Assembly: GCA_034679345.1 (NCBI GenBank)
Contig: JAXDAY010000034.1
Span: 42,261-106,260 of the forward strand
Length of the DNA stretch: 64,000 nt
Reading direction: 5' to 3'
Origin: JAXDAY01 sp034679345
GTDB lineage: Bacteria > Eisenbacteria > RBG-16-71-46 > CAIMUX01 > VGJL01
The position numbers and the translations under genes are program-made. Under the pieces are notes generated by a model. It did not search any database. It was not told the DNA's origin and saw only the letters and a list, made by a program, of their open reading frames with translations. Positions 45,215-53,129 of the stretch are shown in pieces (position 1 is the first letter of the stretch; each line of letters starts with the position of its first letter).

Positions 45215-46054
45215 ATGCCGAGGGCGGGCACGGCCGACCTCCATGTGCATACCCACTTCTCCGACGGGCTTCATTCGCCCGCCGAAGTGATCGAGCTCGC
45301 TCGGATCGCGGGGGTCGGCTGGATCGCGATCTGTGATCACGATGCCGTCGGCGGATTGCAGGAGGGGGCCGATGCGGCGCGCCGCGCGGGAATCGGCTTC
45401 GTCCCGGGTCTCGAGCTGTCGGTGCAACATGGGGCCGAGGACTTCCACCTGCTGGGGTACTGGCTCGATCCGACGGACGCCGCGCTTCGTTCCCTCCTGG
45501 CGGAGATTGTGGATGCGCGAAACCAGCGCGCGCATCGTATGATCAACCGATTGCACGCTCTGGGCGTCCCAGTCAGTCTGCAGGCGGTCGAGCGAGAGGT
45601 TCGTATGGGGCCCTATATCGGAAGGCCCCACATCGCGCAGGCGCTGATCGAAGGAGGATGGGTCCGGACTTTTCAGGAGGCGTTTCATCGCTATATTGGA
45701 AGGAACGCTCCGGCCTATTTCCCCAAGAGCCCCGTCCAGCCCCGGCGAGCCATGGCGGTCCTGCGGGGAGCCGGCGCGGTGACGGTGCTGGCGCATCCCG
45801 GGGCGTACCGGGCGACCGGCGCGTGGAAGGTCTTCCTCAAGGAGGGGCTCTGCGGGTTGGAGATCTGGCATCCGAAGCACTCGCCTGTCGAGGTCGAGCA
45901 CTGGAGCAGGGTGGCCGACCGACATGGTCTCGCGATGACCGGCGGCTCGGATTTCCACGGCAAGGGGATCTCGGAAGCCGAGATTGGGGTACCTCGGATC
46001 GACGCGCGAAGAATCGACGATCTGGCCGCACGGAAGGGGGATGAGCACAGATGA
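45215..46054 (+). CDS. PHP-domain phosphoesterase (TrpH/RNase AM-like)
   Basis: Metal-dependent phosphoesterase of 279 residues. Metal-binding motifs are DLHVHTHFSDG (residues 8-18), ICDHDAVGG, GLELSVQ, LAHPGAY and GGSDFHGKG near the C-terminus, the layout of YciV/TrpH proteins, which hydrolyse short 5' nucleic acid ends or nucleoside 3',5'-bisphosphates. ATG at 45215 follows GGGGGGTGATCG. The stop overlaps the ccmE start (ATGA), although no functional link is evident. The 70-base gap after dnaE holds no clear promoter or terminator. Confidence 0.88.
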   Translation: MPRAGTADLHVHTHFSDGLHSPAEVIELARIAGVGWIAICDHDAVGGLQEGADAARRAGIGFVPGLELSVQHGAEDFHLLGYWLDPTDAALRSLLAEIVDARNQRAHRMINRLHALGVPVSLQAVEREVRMGPYIGRPHIAQALIEGGWVRTFQEAFHRYIGRNAPAYFPKSPVQPRRAMAVLRGAGAVTVLAHPGAYRATGAWKVFLKEGLCGLEIWHPKHSPVEVEHWSRVADRHGLAMTGGSDFHGKGISEAEIGVPRIDARRIDDLAARKGDEHR

Positions 46055-46512
46055 GCGAGAGCCTGCCCGCGGCGCGCAAGCGCCGGGTCTGGGGGATCCG
46101 GATCCGCTTGCTGGTCGGATTCGTGGCCGTTGCCTGCGCGATTGGACTCATGGTCGCCCGCAGCGCCAACAAGTCGATGGTCTACTATGTGACGGTCACC
46201 GAGCTGCTCGACCAGAACAAGGGACGCGACCTCACCGGGCTCCGTGTGACAGGCACCGTCGTCCCCGGGACGATCGAGCGGGGCGATCTCCAGGTCCGTT
46301 TCCACATGACCGACGGCACGAAGTCGATCCCTGTGCAATACAGGGGCGTCATCCCGGACACCTTCTCGGAGAAGGGAGAGGTCGTCGTCGAAGGCGACTA
46401 CCACCCGGGTGGCACGTTCGAGGCCAACTTCCTCATGGCCAAATGTCCGTCGAAGTACGAGATGAGCCCCGACGAAGAGATGCCCGCGAATATGCCGCGG
46501 TCGAGCACTTGA
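46051..46512 (+). CDS. ccmE: Cytochrome c maturation heme chaperone CcmE, CxxxY variant
   Basis: Membrane-anchored periplasmic heme carrier of 153 residues. A membrane helix (IRLLVGFVAVACAIGLMVA, about 22-40) precedes an OB-fold domain (YVTVTELLDQNKGRDLTGLRV, VRFHMTDGTKSIPVQYRG, FSEKGEVVVEGDYH). In most CcmE the heme is bound covalently by His in an HxxxY motif; here the position is Cys132 in C-P-S-K-Y136. CxxxY CcmE proteins are known in archaea and in Desulfovibrio-type systems, where the Cys binds heme. It is first of the ccm genes and is coupled to the PHP gene. Confidence 0.92.
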   Translation: MSESLPAARKRRVWGIRIRLLVGFVAVACAIGLMVARSANKSMVYYVTVTELLDQNKGRDLTGLRVTGTVVPGTIERGDLQVRFHMTDGTKSIPVQYRGVIPDTFSEKGEVVVEGDYHPGGTFEANFLMAKCPSKYEMSPDEEMPANMPRSST

Positions 46513-46567
46513 TCCGGACCGGAGCCTCGAGGGCCGCGACGCTCCCTGTGGAATGAGGGATGAATAG

Positions 46568-48514
46568 ATGATCCTGCTGGGTTCGTATTGCCTCTATGTC
46601 GCTCTCGCGGCGACCGCGCTGGCGGGGGCGTTGGCGATCCTTGCGTCGTGGAAGGGTCGAGCCGACATCTTGGACGCGGCGCGCAACGCCGTCCTCGTCG
46701 CCACTGGTTTCACCACCCTCGCGGTCGCGGGGATGGTCTATGCCTTCGTCCTCGGCGACTACCAGCTCGAATACGTTTGGGCCAACAGCGACCGCGATAT
46801 GCCGCTCTTCTACAAGCTCGGGGCGCTCTGGGGCGGGCAAGCGGGCTCGATCCTTTTCTGGGGCTGGCTGGCGAGCCTCTACGCGGTCGGCGTCGTGATC
46901 CGCCACCGCAACGACGAGACTCGCCAGATGGCGCCGACCTACGCCACGCTGATGTTCGTCCAGGGGTTCTTTCTGACCCTGGTCTGCTTCATCGCGAGTC
47001 CCTTCGAGCGCGCGAATGTGATTCCTCCCGACGGGCGCGGTTTGAATCCGTTGCTGCAGCACCCGATCATGACGATTCACCCGCCGACCCTGTACCTGGG
47101 CTTCGTCGGCATGAGCATTCCCTTCGCGTTCGCCATCGGCGCCCTCGTCTCGGGCAAGCTCGGCGACGCATGGATCAAGCGGACGCGCTTCTGGTCGATT
47201 CTCGCCTGGCTCTTCCTCGCCGCCGGGAACATCCTCGGAGCGCGCTGGGCCTATGTGGAGCTGGGATGGGGAGGCTACTGGGCCTGGGATCCTGTGGAGA
47301 ACGCGGCGTTCATGCCCTGGCTCGCGAGCACGGCCTTCCTGCACTCGGCGATGATCCAGGAACGACGCGGGATGTTCAAGGTCTGGAACATGCTGCTCGT
47401 GATCACCGCCTTCCTGCTGACGATCACCGGCACGTTCATCACCCGAAGCGGGTTGATATCCTCGGTCCACACATTCGCGCAGAGCGCCATCGGCCCCTGG
47501 TTCTCCGGGTTTCTGGGCTTTCTGATCGTCGCATCGATCGGTCTGCTCTTCTGGCGGCGATCGGCCATGGAGAGCGAGAACACGCTCGACTCTCTCCTCT
47601 CGCGCGAGGCGGGGTTCCTGCTGAACAACCTGATCCTGCTCGGCGGGGCCTTCACGGTGCTGCTGGGGACCTTCTTCCCGATCCTGTCGGAGGCGTTCCG
47701 GGGGGTCAAGGTGAGCCTGGGGCCGCCCTACTTCAACTCGATCATGACGCCGATCGGAATCGCGCTCCTGCTCTTGATCGGCGTCGGGCCTCTGATCGGC
47801 TGGAAGCGGATGGGATGGGGCGCTCTGCGGCGCCTCCTCCGGGTACCGCTCGTGCTGGCCCTGGCGGCCGCGGCGATCCTCCTGATCGCGGGCGTCCGCC
47901 ACGCCTACGCCCGTGTGACTCTCGCGATCTGCGCATTCGTCGTCTCGACGATCGTCGCCGAGTTCGCGCGCGGCGTCCGCGCGCGCCGGAGCTCGAGCGG
48001 GGAGTCGATCCCGACCGCGATCGGCAAGCTCGTCTGGCGGGCCCCGCGCCGCTACGGCGGCTACATCATCCATCTCGGCGTCGTCCTCGTCTTCGTCGGC
48101 TTCGCCGGCGCGGCGTTCACCAGCGAGTACGAGAGCACGTTGACGCCGGGGCAGGCGTTCAGGGCCGGAGGCTACGAGCTCACCTTCCATGGATTGAGGG
48201 AACGCACCGCGCCCGGCGTTGAGACGGTGCTGGCGGACGTGAAGATCAGCCGCGGCGGGAAGGACCTGGCAATCCTGCTCCCGCACCGGAGCTGGTACGA
48301 GAAGAGCGAGCAGCTCTCCACCGAGGTTGCGATCTACTCGACGCCGATGCACGATCTGTATCTGATTCTGGCGGGACTGGACGGTGAGAACACTGCGAGC
48401 TTCAAAGTCTACTTGAATCCGCTCGTGAGCTGGTTCTGGTGGGGTGGAATCGTGATCTGTCTCGGGGGCGTGCTGGTCCTGCTGCCGCCCCGACAGCGCA
48501 GGATGGCCGGCTAG
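46568..48514 (+). CDS. ccmF: Cytochrome c heme lyase subunit CcmF
   Basis: Large membrane protein (648 residues, about 14-15 hydrophobic segments) that takes heme from CcmE and attaches it to apocytochrome c. The WWD domain WGGYWAWDPVENA is near residue 234, preceded by conserved histidines (HPPTLYLGFVG) and followed by FLTITGTFITRSGLISSVHTFA. A C-terminal periplasmic domain (TLTPGQAFRAGGYELTFHGL) and a last helix complete it. ATG at 46568 is preceded by GAGGGATG. The 55-base gap after ccmE has no clear signal. Confidence 0.95.
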   Translation: MILLGSYCLYVALAATALAGALAILASWKGRADILDAARNAVLVATGFTTLAVAGMVYAFVLGDYQLEYVWANSDRDMPLFYKLGALWGGQAGSILFWGWLASLYAVGVVIRHRNDETRQMAPTYATLMFVQGFFLTLVCFIASPFERANVIPPDGRGLNPLLQHPIMTIHPPTLYLGFVGMSIPFAFAIGALVSGKLGDAWIKRTRFWSILAWLFLAAGNILGARWAYVELGWGGYWAWDPVENAAFMPWLASTAFLHSAMIQERRGMFKVWNMLLVITAFLLTITGTFITRSGLISSVHTFAQSAIGPWFSGFLGFLIVASIGLLFWRRSAMESENTLDSLLSREAGFLLNNLILLGGAFTVLLGTFFPILSEAFRGVKVSLGPPYFNSIMTPIGIALLLLIGVGPLIGWKRMGWGALRRLLRVPLVLALAAAAILLIAGVRHAYARVTLAICAFVVSTIVAEFARGVRARRSSSGESIPTAIGKLVWRAPRRYGGYIIHLGVVLVFVGFAGAAFTSEYESTLTPGQAFRAGGYELTFHGLRERTAPGVETVLADVKISRGGKDLAILLPHRSWYEKSEQLSTEVAIYSTPMHDLYLILAGLDGENTASFKVYLNPLVSWFWWGGIVICLGGVLVLLPPRQRRMAG

Positions 48515-48547
48515 CCGGACGCGGCGGGGCTGGGTAGCGGAGGTCCG

Positions 48548-48895
48548 TTGGTCGCATTGACAATCGCCCTGCTCGTGGCGCTCATCCTCGTGGCGATCGC
48601 CTTCGTTCTGCTTCCTCTTCGGCGGACCGCCGCCGGCTCGATCCGAGAGGAGGAGCACTTCCGTCTGGCGCGGGAGAAGGAGGGGCTCCTGCAGCTCCTC
48701 CGCGAGCTCGACTTCGATCGTGCGGTCGGCAAGCTGAGCGAAGAGGAGCACGAGAGGCAGCGCGCCGAGGTGGAGCGCATGGCGATCGAGGTGATGAAGC
48801 GCCTCGACGCGGCGGGACGCTTGAGCGGGGACGATCCGGCGGAGTTGCTGATCCGGGTCGAGAGATCGCGCGTGGATCGGGAGGCGGGCCGATGA
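48548..48895 (+). CDS. CcmI N-terminal-like membrane protein
   Basis: Small protein of 115 residues: one N-terminal helix (ALTIALLVALILVAIAFVLLPL) and a cytoplasmic or periplasmic helical segment with EKEGLLQLLRELDFDRAVGKLSEEE. That pattern (Leu-Arg-Glu-Leu-x-x-Asp-x-x-x-Gly-Lys-Leu-x-x-x-Glu) is the signature of the CcmI/CycH N-terminal part. The TPR part of CcmI is missing. The start is TTG at 48548 with GGAGG close upstream. The stop overlaps the next start by four bases. It likely helps present apocytochrome to CcmF. Confidence 0.72.
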   Translation: MVALTIALLVALILVAIAFVLLPLRRTAAGSIREEEHFRLAREKEGLLQLLRELDFDRAVGKLSEEEHERQRAEVERMAIEVMKRLDAAGRLSGDDPAELLIRVERSRVDREAGR

Positions 48896-49566
48896 GACGC
48901 GCGCTCCTTGTGGCGGCAGCGATGCTGATCTCGCCCGGGGTCCTGCGGGCCCAGAGCGGGGCGATTCTGGGGCGGGTCTTCACCGCGGAGCACGAGGACT
49001 CCGTGGGCCGGGGCTGCAGCGTCGAGCTGATCTACCGGGACGCGAACGGCGAACGGCGGGAGATGAGCCGCACGACGGGAGATGACGGACATTTCCATTT
49101 CGCCGATCTCCCTATCGATACGGCGTTGACCTATGTGCTTCGCATCGAGTTTCGCGGGCGCGGCTTCCTCAGCGAGCCGATCCGCTTCCGTCCCGGAGAA
49201 TCGGAGATCGACTACAACGTGCTTCTGACCGACCAGGAGCCGCCGGAGGGCGCGGTTCCGCCGGGGCATCCCCCGTTGCCCGGCGCGCCGGCGATGGGCG
49301 TGCCCGTGCGGCAGGATCCTCTCCATACGATTCTCATCGTGCTCTGGGTCCTGCTCGTCTTCGGGCTCCTCGCTCTCCTGGCCCGCCGCGACGCCCCGCG
49401 CGGGCGGAGGGATTCGGTTCCGGCGGCGGCCCGCGCTCTCGCGCGCGACATCGCCGGCCTCGATCGGAGCTTCGCGCAGGGGGCGATCGGCGAGGAGGAG
49501 TATCGCAAGGCCCGTGCGGCGCTCTCGCAACGGTTGCGCGTGATGACCGGCGGTTCCACGCGGTAG
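48892..49566 (+). CDS. Exported carboxypeptidase-regulatory-like domain protein with membrane helix
   Basis: Protein of 224 residues. Signal peptide (about 1-20, ending LRAQS), then a small beta-sandwich of the CarboxypepD_reg type (AILGRVFTAEHEDSVGRGCSVELIYRD … DDGHFHFADLPIDTALTYVLRI), a Pro-rich linker, one membrane helix (LHTILIVLWVLLVFGLLALLA, about 142-163) and a C-terminal helix with LDRSFAQGAIGEEEYRKARAAL, again a CcmI-like signature. Its place inside the ccm cluster (between the CcmI-like gene and ccmA) suggests a role in apocytochrome or heme handling. Function not established. Confidence 0.78.
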   Translation: MRRALLVAAAMLISPGVLRAQSGAILGRVFTAEHEDSVGRGCSVELIYRDANGERREMSRTTGDDGHFHFADLPIDTALTYVLRIEFRGRGFLSEPIRFRPGESEIDYNVLLTDQEPPEGAVPPGHPPLPGAPAMGVPVRQDPLHTILIVLWVLLVFGLLALLARRDAPRGRRDSVPAAARALARDIAGLDRSFAQGAIGEEEYRKARAALSQRLRVMTGGSTR

Positions 49567-49579
49567 GGCCGCCCGTGGC

Positions 49580-50335
49580 TTGCGAGTCGACCGGCGAACG
49601 ACGAGGCGGGGGGGGGCAGTCCTCGAGGTCTCCGGGCTGCGCAAATCGTACGGGGGCCCCCCCGTTCTGCGAGGCGTCTCGCTCGAGCTCCAATCGGGGG
49701 AGGGGCTCATTCTCCTGGGGCCCAATGGGGCCGGCAAGTCGACGTTGCTGCGGATCCTGGCCGGCATCCACCGCGTCGGGAGCGGCACCATTCGGATCGA
49801 TGGCATGCAGGCCTCCTTCCGCGACGCAGACGTGCGGCGCCGGGTCGGATTCGTCTCGCACGAGACGTTTCTCTACGATGCTCTCACGGCCCGCGAGAAT
49901 CTCTCTTTCTTCGCGCGTCTCCATGGGATCCGTGAGGCCGGGAGGATCGAGTCCGCGCTCAGGGATGTGGGCCTCGCGCACTTCGCGGATCGTCCGGTCT
50001 CGGGCTTCTCCAGGGGCATGGCCCAACGTCTGACCTTGGCGCGGGCGCAGATCCACCGTCCGTCGTTGCTCCTCTTGGACGAACCCTTCACGGGGCTTGA
50101 TCCGGCGGCAGCCGCCGATCTCGAGTCGAGCCTGCTGGCGTTCCGCCGCGAGGGCGGCGCGTTCATCATGGCGACCCACGACCTCCTCCACGTCGTCGGG
50201 GTGGGAAGCCGTCTGCTGGTCCTGCGATCCGGCCGAATCGTTCACGAGGAGGGGCTCGAATCCGCCGATCCGATGAGGCTGGAGGCGATCTATCGCGAGT
50301 ACGCGGGGGTCGGCATCGGAGGCGGGGACGGATGA
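49580..50335 (+). CDS. ccmA: Heme exporter ATP-binding protein CcmA
   Basis: ATPase of the CcmAB(C) complex that releases holo-CcmE from CcmC. It has 251 residues. Walker A is GPNGAGKSTLL, the signature region is FSRGMAQRLTLARA (CcmA-type FSxGMxQR), Walker B is LLLLDEPFTGLDPAA and the switch His is in ATHDL. No ATG fits; TTG at 49580 is the most likely start, giving an Arg-rich N-terminus, although the real start may be a few codons later. The stop overlaps the ccmB start as ATGA. Confidence 0.92.
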   Translation: MRVDRRTTRRGGAVLEVSGLRKSYGGPPVLRGVSLELQSGEGLILLGPNGAGKSTLLRILAGIHRVGSGTIRIDGMQASFRDADVRRRVGFVSHETFLYDALTARENLSFFARLHGIREAGRIESALRDVGLAHFADRPVSGFSRGMAQRLTLARAQIHRPSLLLLDEPFTGLDPAAAADLESSLLAFRREGGAFIMATHDLLHVVGVGSRLLVLRSGRIVHEEGLESADPMRLEAIYREYAGVGIGGGDG

Positions 50336-51012
50336 TCCCCTACCTCGACGCCGTCCTCGCCGTGGTGCGCAAGGATCTCCTGAGCGAGTGGAGAACCCGG
50401 GAGGCCGCCGGCTCGATGGCCCTCTTCTCCTTGCTCGTCGTCGTCATCTTCGGCTTCTGCTTCGAGACCCAGCGCATCGACCTCGAGAACCTCGCCCCGG
50501 GAATGCTCTGGGTCGCGTTCTCCTTTTCCGGGGTGCTAGGGCTTGGGCACTCGTTCTCATCCGAGCGTGTGCGGGGGAGCCTTCAAGCGCTGGCCCTCGC
50601 GCCGGTCGATCGCAGCGCGATCTTCCTGGGCAAGATGATCTCGAATCTCCTCATGCTGCTCTTCGTCGAGGCGCTCACGCTGCCCGTCTTTTCGATCCTT
50701 CTCCACGTGCCGCTCCTCGGTTGTCTGCCGGCGCTCGCGGTAGTAGCCTTCCTCGCATCGGTGGGGTTCACGGCGGTCGGGACGCTCCTCTCCGCCCTTG
50801 CGGCTTCGAGCCGCATGAGGGAGATGTTGCTTCCGATCCTCCTGTATCCGATCTGGATCCCGATCCTCCTGGCGGCGGTGAGGGCGACGGGCGGAGTTCT
50901 CGCCGGCAAGGAGCTCGCGGATGTGGCCGGTTGGATCCGGTTGATCGCGGCTTTCGACCTGATCTTCGTCACGGCGGGTTTGCTGCTGTTCGATCAGATC
51001 CTGGAAGAATAG
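50332..51012 (+). CDS. ccmB: Heme exporter membrane protein CcmB
   Basis: Membrane partner of CcmA with 226 residues and six hydrophobic segments. Characteristic parts are VVRKDLLSEWRTREAAGSMALF at the N-terminus, LAPGMLWVAFSFSGVLGLGHSF, ERVRGSLQALALAPVDRSAIFLGK and RMREMLLPILLYPIWIPILL. It is coupled to ccmA and 15 bases ahead of ccmC. Confidence 0.93.
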   Translation: MIPYLDAVLAVVRKDLLSEWRTREAAGSMALFSLLVVVIFGFCFETQRIDLENLAPGMLWVAFSFSGVLGLGHSFSSERVRGSLQALALAPVDRSAIFLGKMISNLLMLLFVEALTLPVFSILLHVPLLGCLPALAVVAFLASVGFTAVGTLLSALAASSRMREMLLPILLYPIWIPILLAAVRATGGVLAGKELADVAGWIRLIAAFDLIFVTAGLLLFDQILEE

Positions 51013-51027
51013 GAGAGGGAGTCGTCG

Positions 51028-51756
51028 ATGCGAGGTTTGGCTTCCGTGTCCAAGGCCCTGGATGTTCTCGCCCTCGTCCTCGTGCTGGCCGCCTTCTGGC
51101 TGGTTCTCTACCACGCCCCGACGGAACGCACGATGGGCGACGTCCAGCGGATCTTCTACTTCCACGTCCCTTCGGCCATGATGGCCTTCCTGGGCTTCGC
51201 GATCGTCCTGGTCGCGTCGATCGGGTACCTTGCGACTGGGGGCCGAGGGTGGGACTCGACGGCGCAGGCGGGCGCGGAGGTCGGCCTGCTCTTCTGCACC
51301 ATCACCCTTCTCACGGGACCGGTCTGGGCGCGCTCCGCATGGGGCGTTTGGTGGACTTGGGATGCCCGGCTCTCCACGACGCTGATCCTCTGGCTCATCT
51401 ACGTGGCCTACCTCGCCTTGCGCGGATACATGGCGGAGGATCTCCGGATGCGCCGTTTCTCGGCGGTGCTGGGAATCATCGGCGCCCTCGATGTGCCGAT
51501 CGTCTACTTCAGCGTCCGGTGGTGGAGGACGCAGCATCCGACCACCTTCATCATGGAGAGAGAAGGGCTGCACCCCGCGATGGCGGAGACGCTTCGCGTC
51601 TCGATGATCGCGGTCCTCCTGCTCTTCGTCGCCCTCCTCCTGAAACGCCTGATGCTCGAGAGAATCCGACTGACCGCGGAGGAGTTGCGGGGCGAGATCG
51701 AGACGCTCGAGATGGAGCCGCCAATGGGACCTGCGGACGCGGGAGGTGCGCGTTGA
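51028..51756 (+). CDS. ccmC: Heme-handling protein CcmC
   Basis: Six-helix membrane protein (242 residues) that loads heme onto CcmE. The tryptophan-rich WWD motif WGVWWTWDARLSTTLILWL begins near residue 106. Conserved histidines are in FYFHVPSAM and in the later periplasmic loop (RTQHPTTF), as expected for CcmC. A hydrophilic C-terminal extension follows the last helix. ATG at 51028 follows AGGAGAGGGAGTCG. The stop overlaps the ccmD-like TTG start. Confidence 0.94.
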   Translation: MRGLASVSKALDVLALVLVLAAFWLVLYHAPTERTMGDVQRIFYFHVPSAMMAFLGFAIVLVASIGYLATGGRGWDSTAQAGAEVGLLFCTITLLTGPVWARSAWGVWWTWDARLSTTLILWLIYVAYLALRGYMAEDLRMRRFSAVLGIIGALDVPIVYFSVRWWRTQHPTTFIMEREGLHPAMAETLRVSMIAVLLLFVALLLKRLMLERIRLTAEELRGEIETLEMEPPMGPADAGGAR

Positions 51757-52040
51757 ATCGCTGGCTGAAGTTGTTTGTCTTCTCGGCCGTTCTGTCGCTG
51801 GGGCTACTCGGGACCGCGCGTGAGGCACCCGCGCAGACGGAGCCGCAGGGCCGGCCCGCGGAGGCGGAGCGGAGGATCGCGCAGAGCCGGTTTCGCTACC
51901 TCATGCTCGGCTACGGCACGATCTGGGTTGCCCTGGGCGTTTATCTCTTCAGTTTGAATCGTCGAATCGGGAGCGCGCGCGGCGAGATCGAGTCGTTGCA
52001 GGCCCGGCTCGAAGGTCTGAGCCGACGGCAGGGGCGCTAA
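51753..52040 (+). CDS. CcmD-like small membrane protein
   Basis: Protein of 95 residues, longer than most CcmD. It has an N-terminal signal-like helix (WLKLFVFSAVLSLGLLGTA), a short polar stretch, then the CcmD-like helix and following coil: FRYLMLGYGTIWVALGVYLFSLNRRIGSARGEI. CcmD stabilises the CcmABC-CcmE complex. The TTG start at 51753 is supported by GGGAGGTGCG and overlap with the ccmC stop. Position at the end of ccmABC agrees with the assignment. Its 3' end meets a small minus-strand gene. Confidence 0.75.
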   Translation: MNRWLKLFVFSAVLSLGLLGTAREAPAQTEPQGRPAEAERRIAQSRFRYLMLGYGTIWVALGVYLFSLNRRIGSARGEIESLQARLEGLSRRQGR

Positions 52041-52378
52041 TGGATATCGCCGTGGCGGCGGAGCCGGCGGATCCATCGTCGGGCGCCCGAGGCGATGCGG
52101 GGACCGAGGCCGCGGGCGCGCGCGGCGTCGAGAGCCAGGTACAGGTCGCGGACGGTGTGGGTCAGGCGACGATCCCGATCCTCCAGGCGGCGAAGGGTCC
52201 GCTCATCCTCGATCAGGAGCTTCCGGCCGGTGTGGATTGAATTGTACAGCCCCAGGAGCGCCTCGAGGGATGCTCGAGTCAGCTCGAGACGCTGCGCGCG
52301 GCCGGTCTCGACGTACCAGGTCTCGCTGCGCTCATCGAAGGAGAGAAGGTACCCGTTTTCCGCGCCGTTTCGTTCCAT
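52037..52378 (-). CDS. Small protein of unknown function
   Basis: Open frame of 113 residues starting at ATG 52378 (MERNGAENGYLLSFDERSET). The composition is balanced, with an N-terminal beta-like part (GYLLSFDERSETWYVETGRA) and helices with many Arg/Asp/Leu (LRRLEDRDRRLTHTVRDLYLALDAARA). No domain is recognised. GGAGAG stands about 12 bases upstream. It tail-overlaps the ccmD-like gene by four bases and head-overlaps the divergent hydrolase-like gene by two bases, so at least one of the two divergent starts may be wrong. Kept because no other gene explains this interval. Confidence 0.5.
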   Translation of the reverse strand: MERNGAENGYLLSFDERSETWYVETGRAQRLELTRASLEALLGLYNSIHTGRKLLIEDERTLRRLEDRDRRLTHTVRDLYLALDAARARGLGPRIASGARRWIRRLRRHGDIH

Positions 52379-53129
52379 GAAGGACAAGCTCTCCGATCGC
52401 TCCCGCTGCCTGCTCGCTATGACCGCGGCCGCGCTCGCCTTCGCGCTCGCCGCGCCGGTCCGGGGGGCGGAGACGGTCTCCTATCCGTCCCCGGACGGTT
52501 TCCGAATCACCGCTGATTACTATCGGCCCGCGGAACCGTCGGCTCTAGCGATTCTGATCCTCCCGGATCCCACGGAGGGAAGGCTGGCGTGGACGGCGAT
52601 CGCCGATTCGCTCGCGAGGCGAGGTCCCCACGTGCTCGTCGCCGATCTCCGGGGGACGGGACAGAGCGTGATGCAGAACGGGATTCGGCGGGACCGGGCG
52701 CGATTCTCGAGCCGGGAGGCGCAGGCCGCCGGGCTGGACGCTGAGGCGGGCCTGCGGTATCTTCGCGACTTGCGTGCCACCTCCATCCGCGCCGCGGCCG
52801 TCGTCGGCTCCGGCGTCGCGTGCGAGGCGATCGTGCGCGCGTCACGCATGTGGGTCGATCGAACGGCGCGGGTCGCTCTCTCGCCCGTGCCCGGTGGTTC
52901 GGATCTCGGATCCGTCGAGTGGAAAGATCCGCTGCTCCTGATCGCCGGCAACAAGGATGTTCTCGGCATCGAGGTCTCGGCCTCGGTGGATTGGGGTCAA
53001 TCGGGGAGGGAACTCTGGCTCATCGATGGAATCGGTCGCGGAGTCGATCTGCTCCGGATCCGTCCCGACCTTGTGACGACTCTCAAGAACTGGATCGAAC
53101 GGTCTCTCGGGCGTCCCTCGTCCTCCTGA
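52377..53129 (+). CDS. Exported alpha/beta-hydrolase-fold protein lacking catalytic Ser and His
   Basis: Protein of 250 residues with a signal peptide (about 1-31, ALAFALAAPVRGAE). The fold is clear: VSYPSPDGFRITADYYRP, ALAILILPDPTEG, HVLVADLRGTGQSV, AEAGLRYLRDL, AAVVGSGVACEAIVRA, DPLLLIAGNKDVLG and IDGIGRGVDLL. In active relatives the nucleophile elbow is GxSxG and the acid/base His sits in GHG. Here they are G144-S-G146-V-A148 (Ser replaced by Gly) and G-R221-G (His replaced by Arg). It is therefore a likely pseudoenzyme in the periplasm. ATG at 52377 has no good ribosome-binding site; ATG at 52419 is an alternative. First gene of a four-gene envelope operon; its end overlaps the next gene. 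Confidence 0.78.
   Translation: MKDKLSDRSRCLLAMTAAALAFALAAPVRGAETVSYPSPDGFRITADYYRPAEPSALAILILPDPTEGRLAWTAIADSLARRGPHVLVADLRGTGQSVMQNGIRRDRARFSSREAQAAGLDAEAGLRYLRDLRATSIRAAAVVGSGVACEAIVRASRMWVDRTARVALSPVPGGSDLGSVEWKDPLLLIAGNKDVLGIEVSASVDWGQSGRELWLIDGIGRGVDLLRIRPDLVTTLKNWIERSLGRPSSS

Noticed and set aside
46433..48751. Long minus-strand open frame opposite ccmF (772 codons)
   Set aside because: Antisense shadow of a membrane protein gene; composition dominated by Arg, Asp, Glu, Gln and His.
48548..49566. Assignment of one of these genes as CcmH
   Set aside because: No Cys-x-x-Cys redox motif (LRCxxC) is present in either protein.
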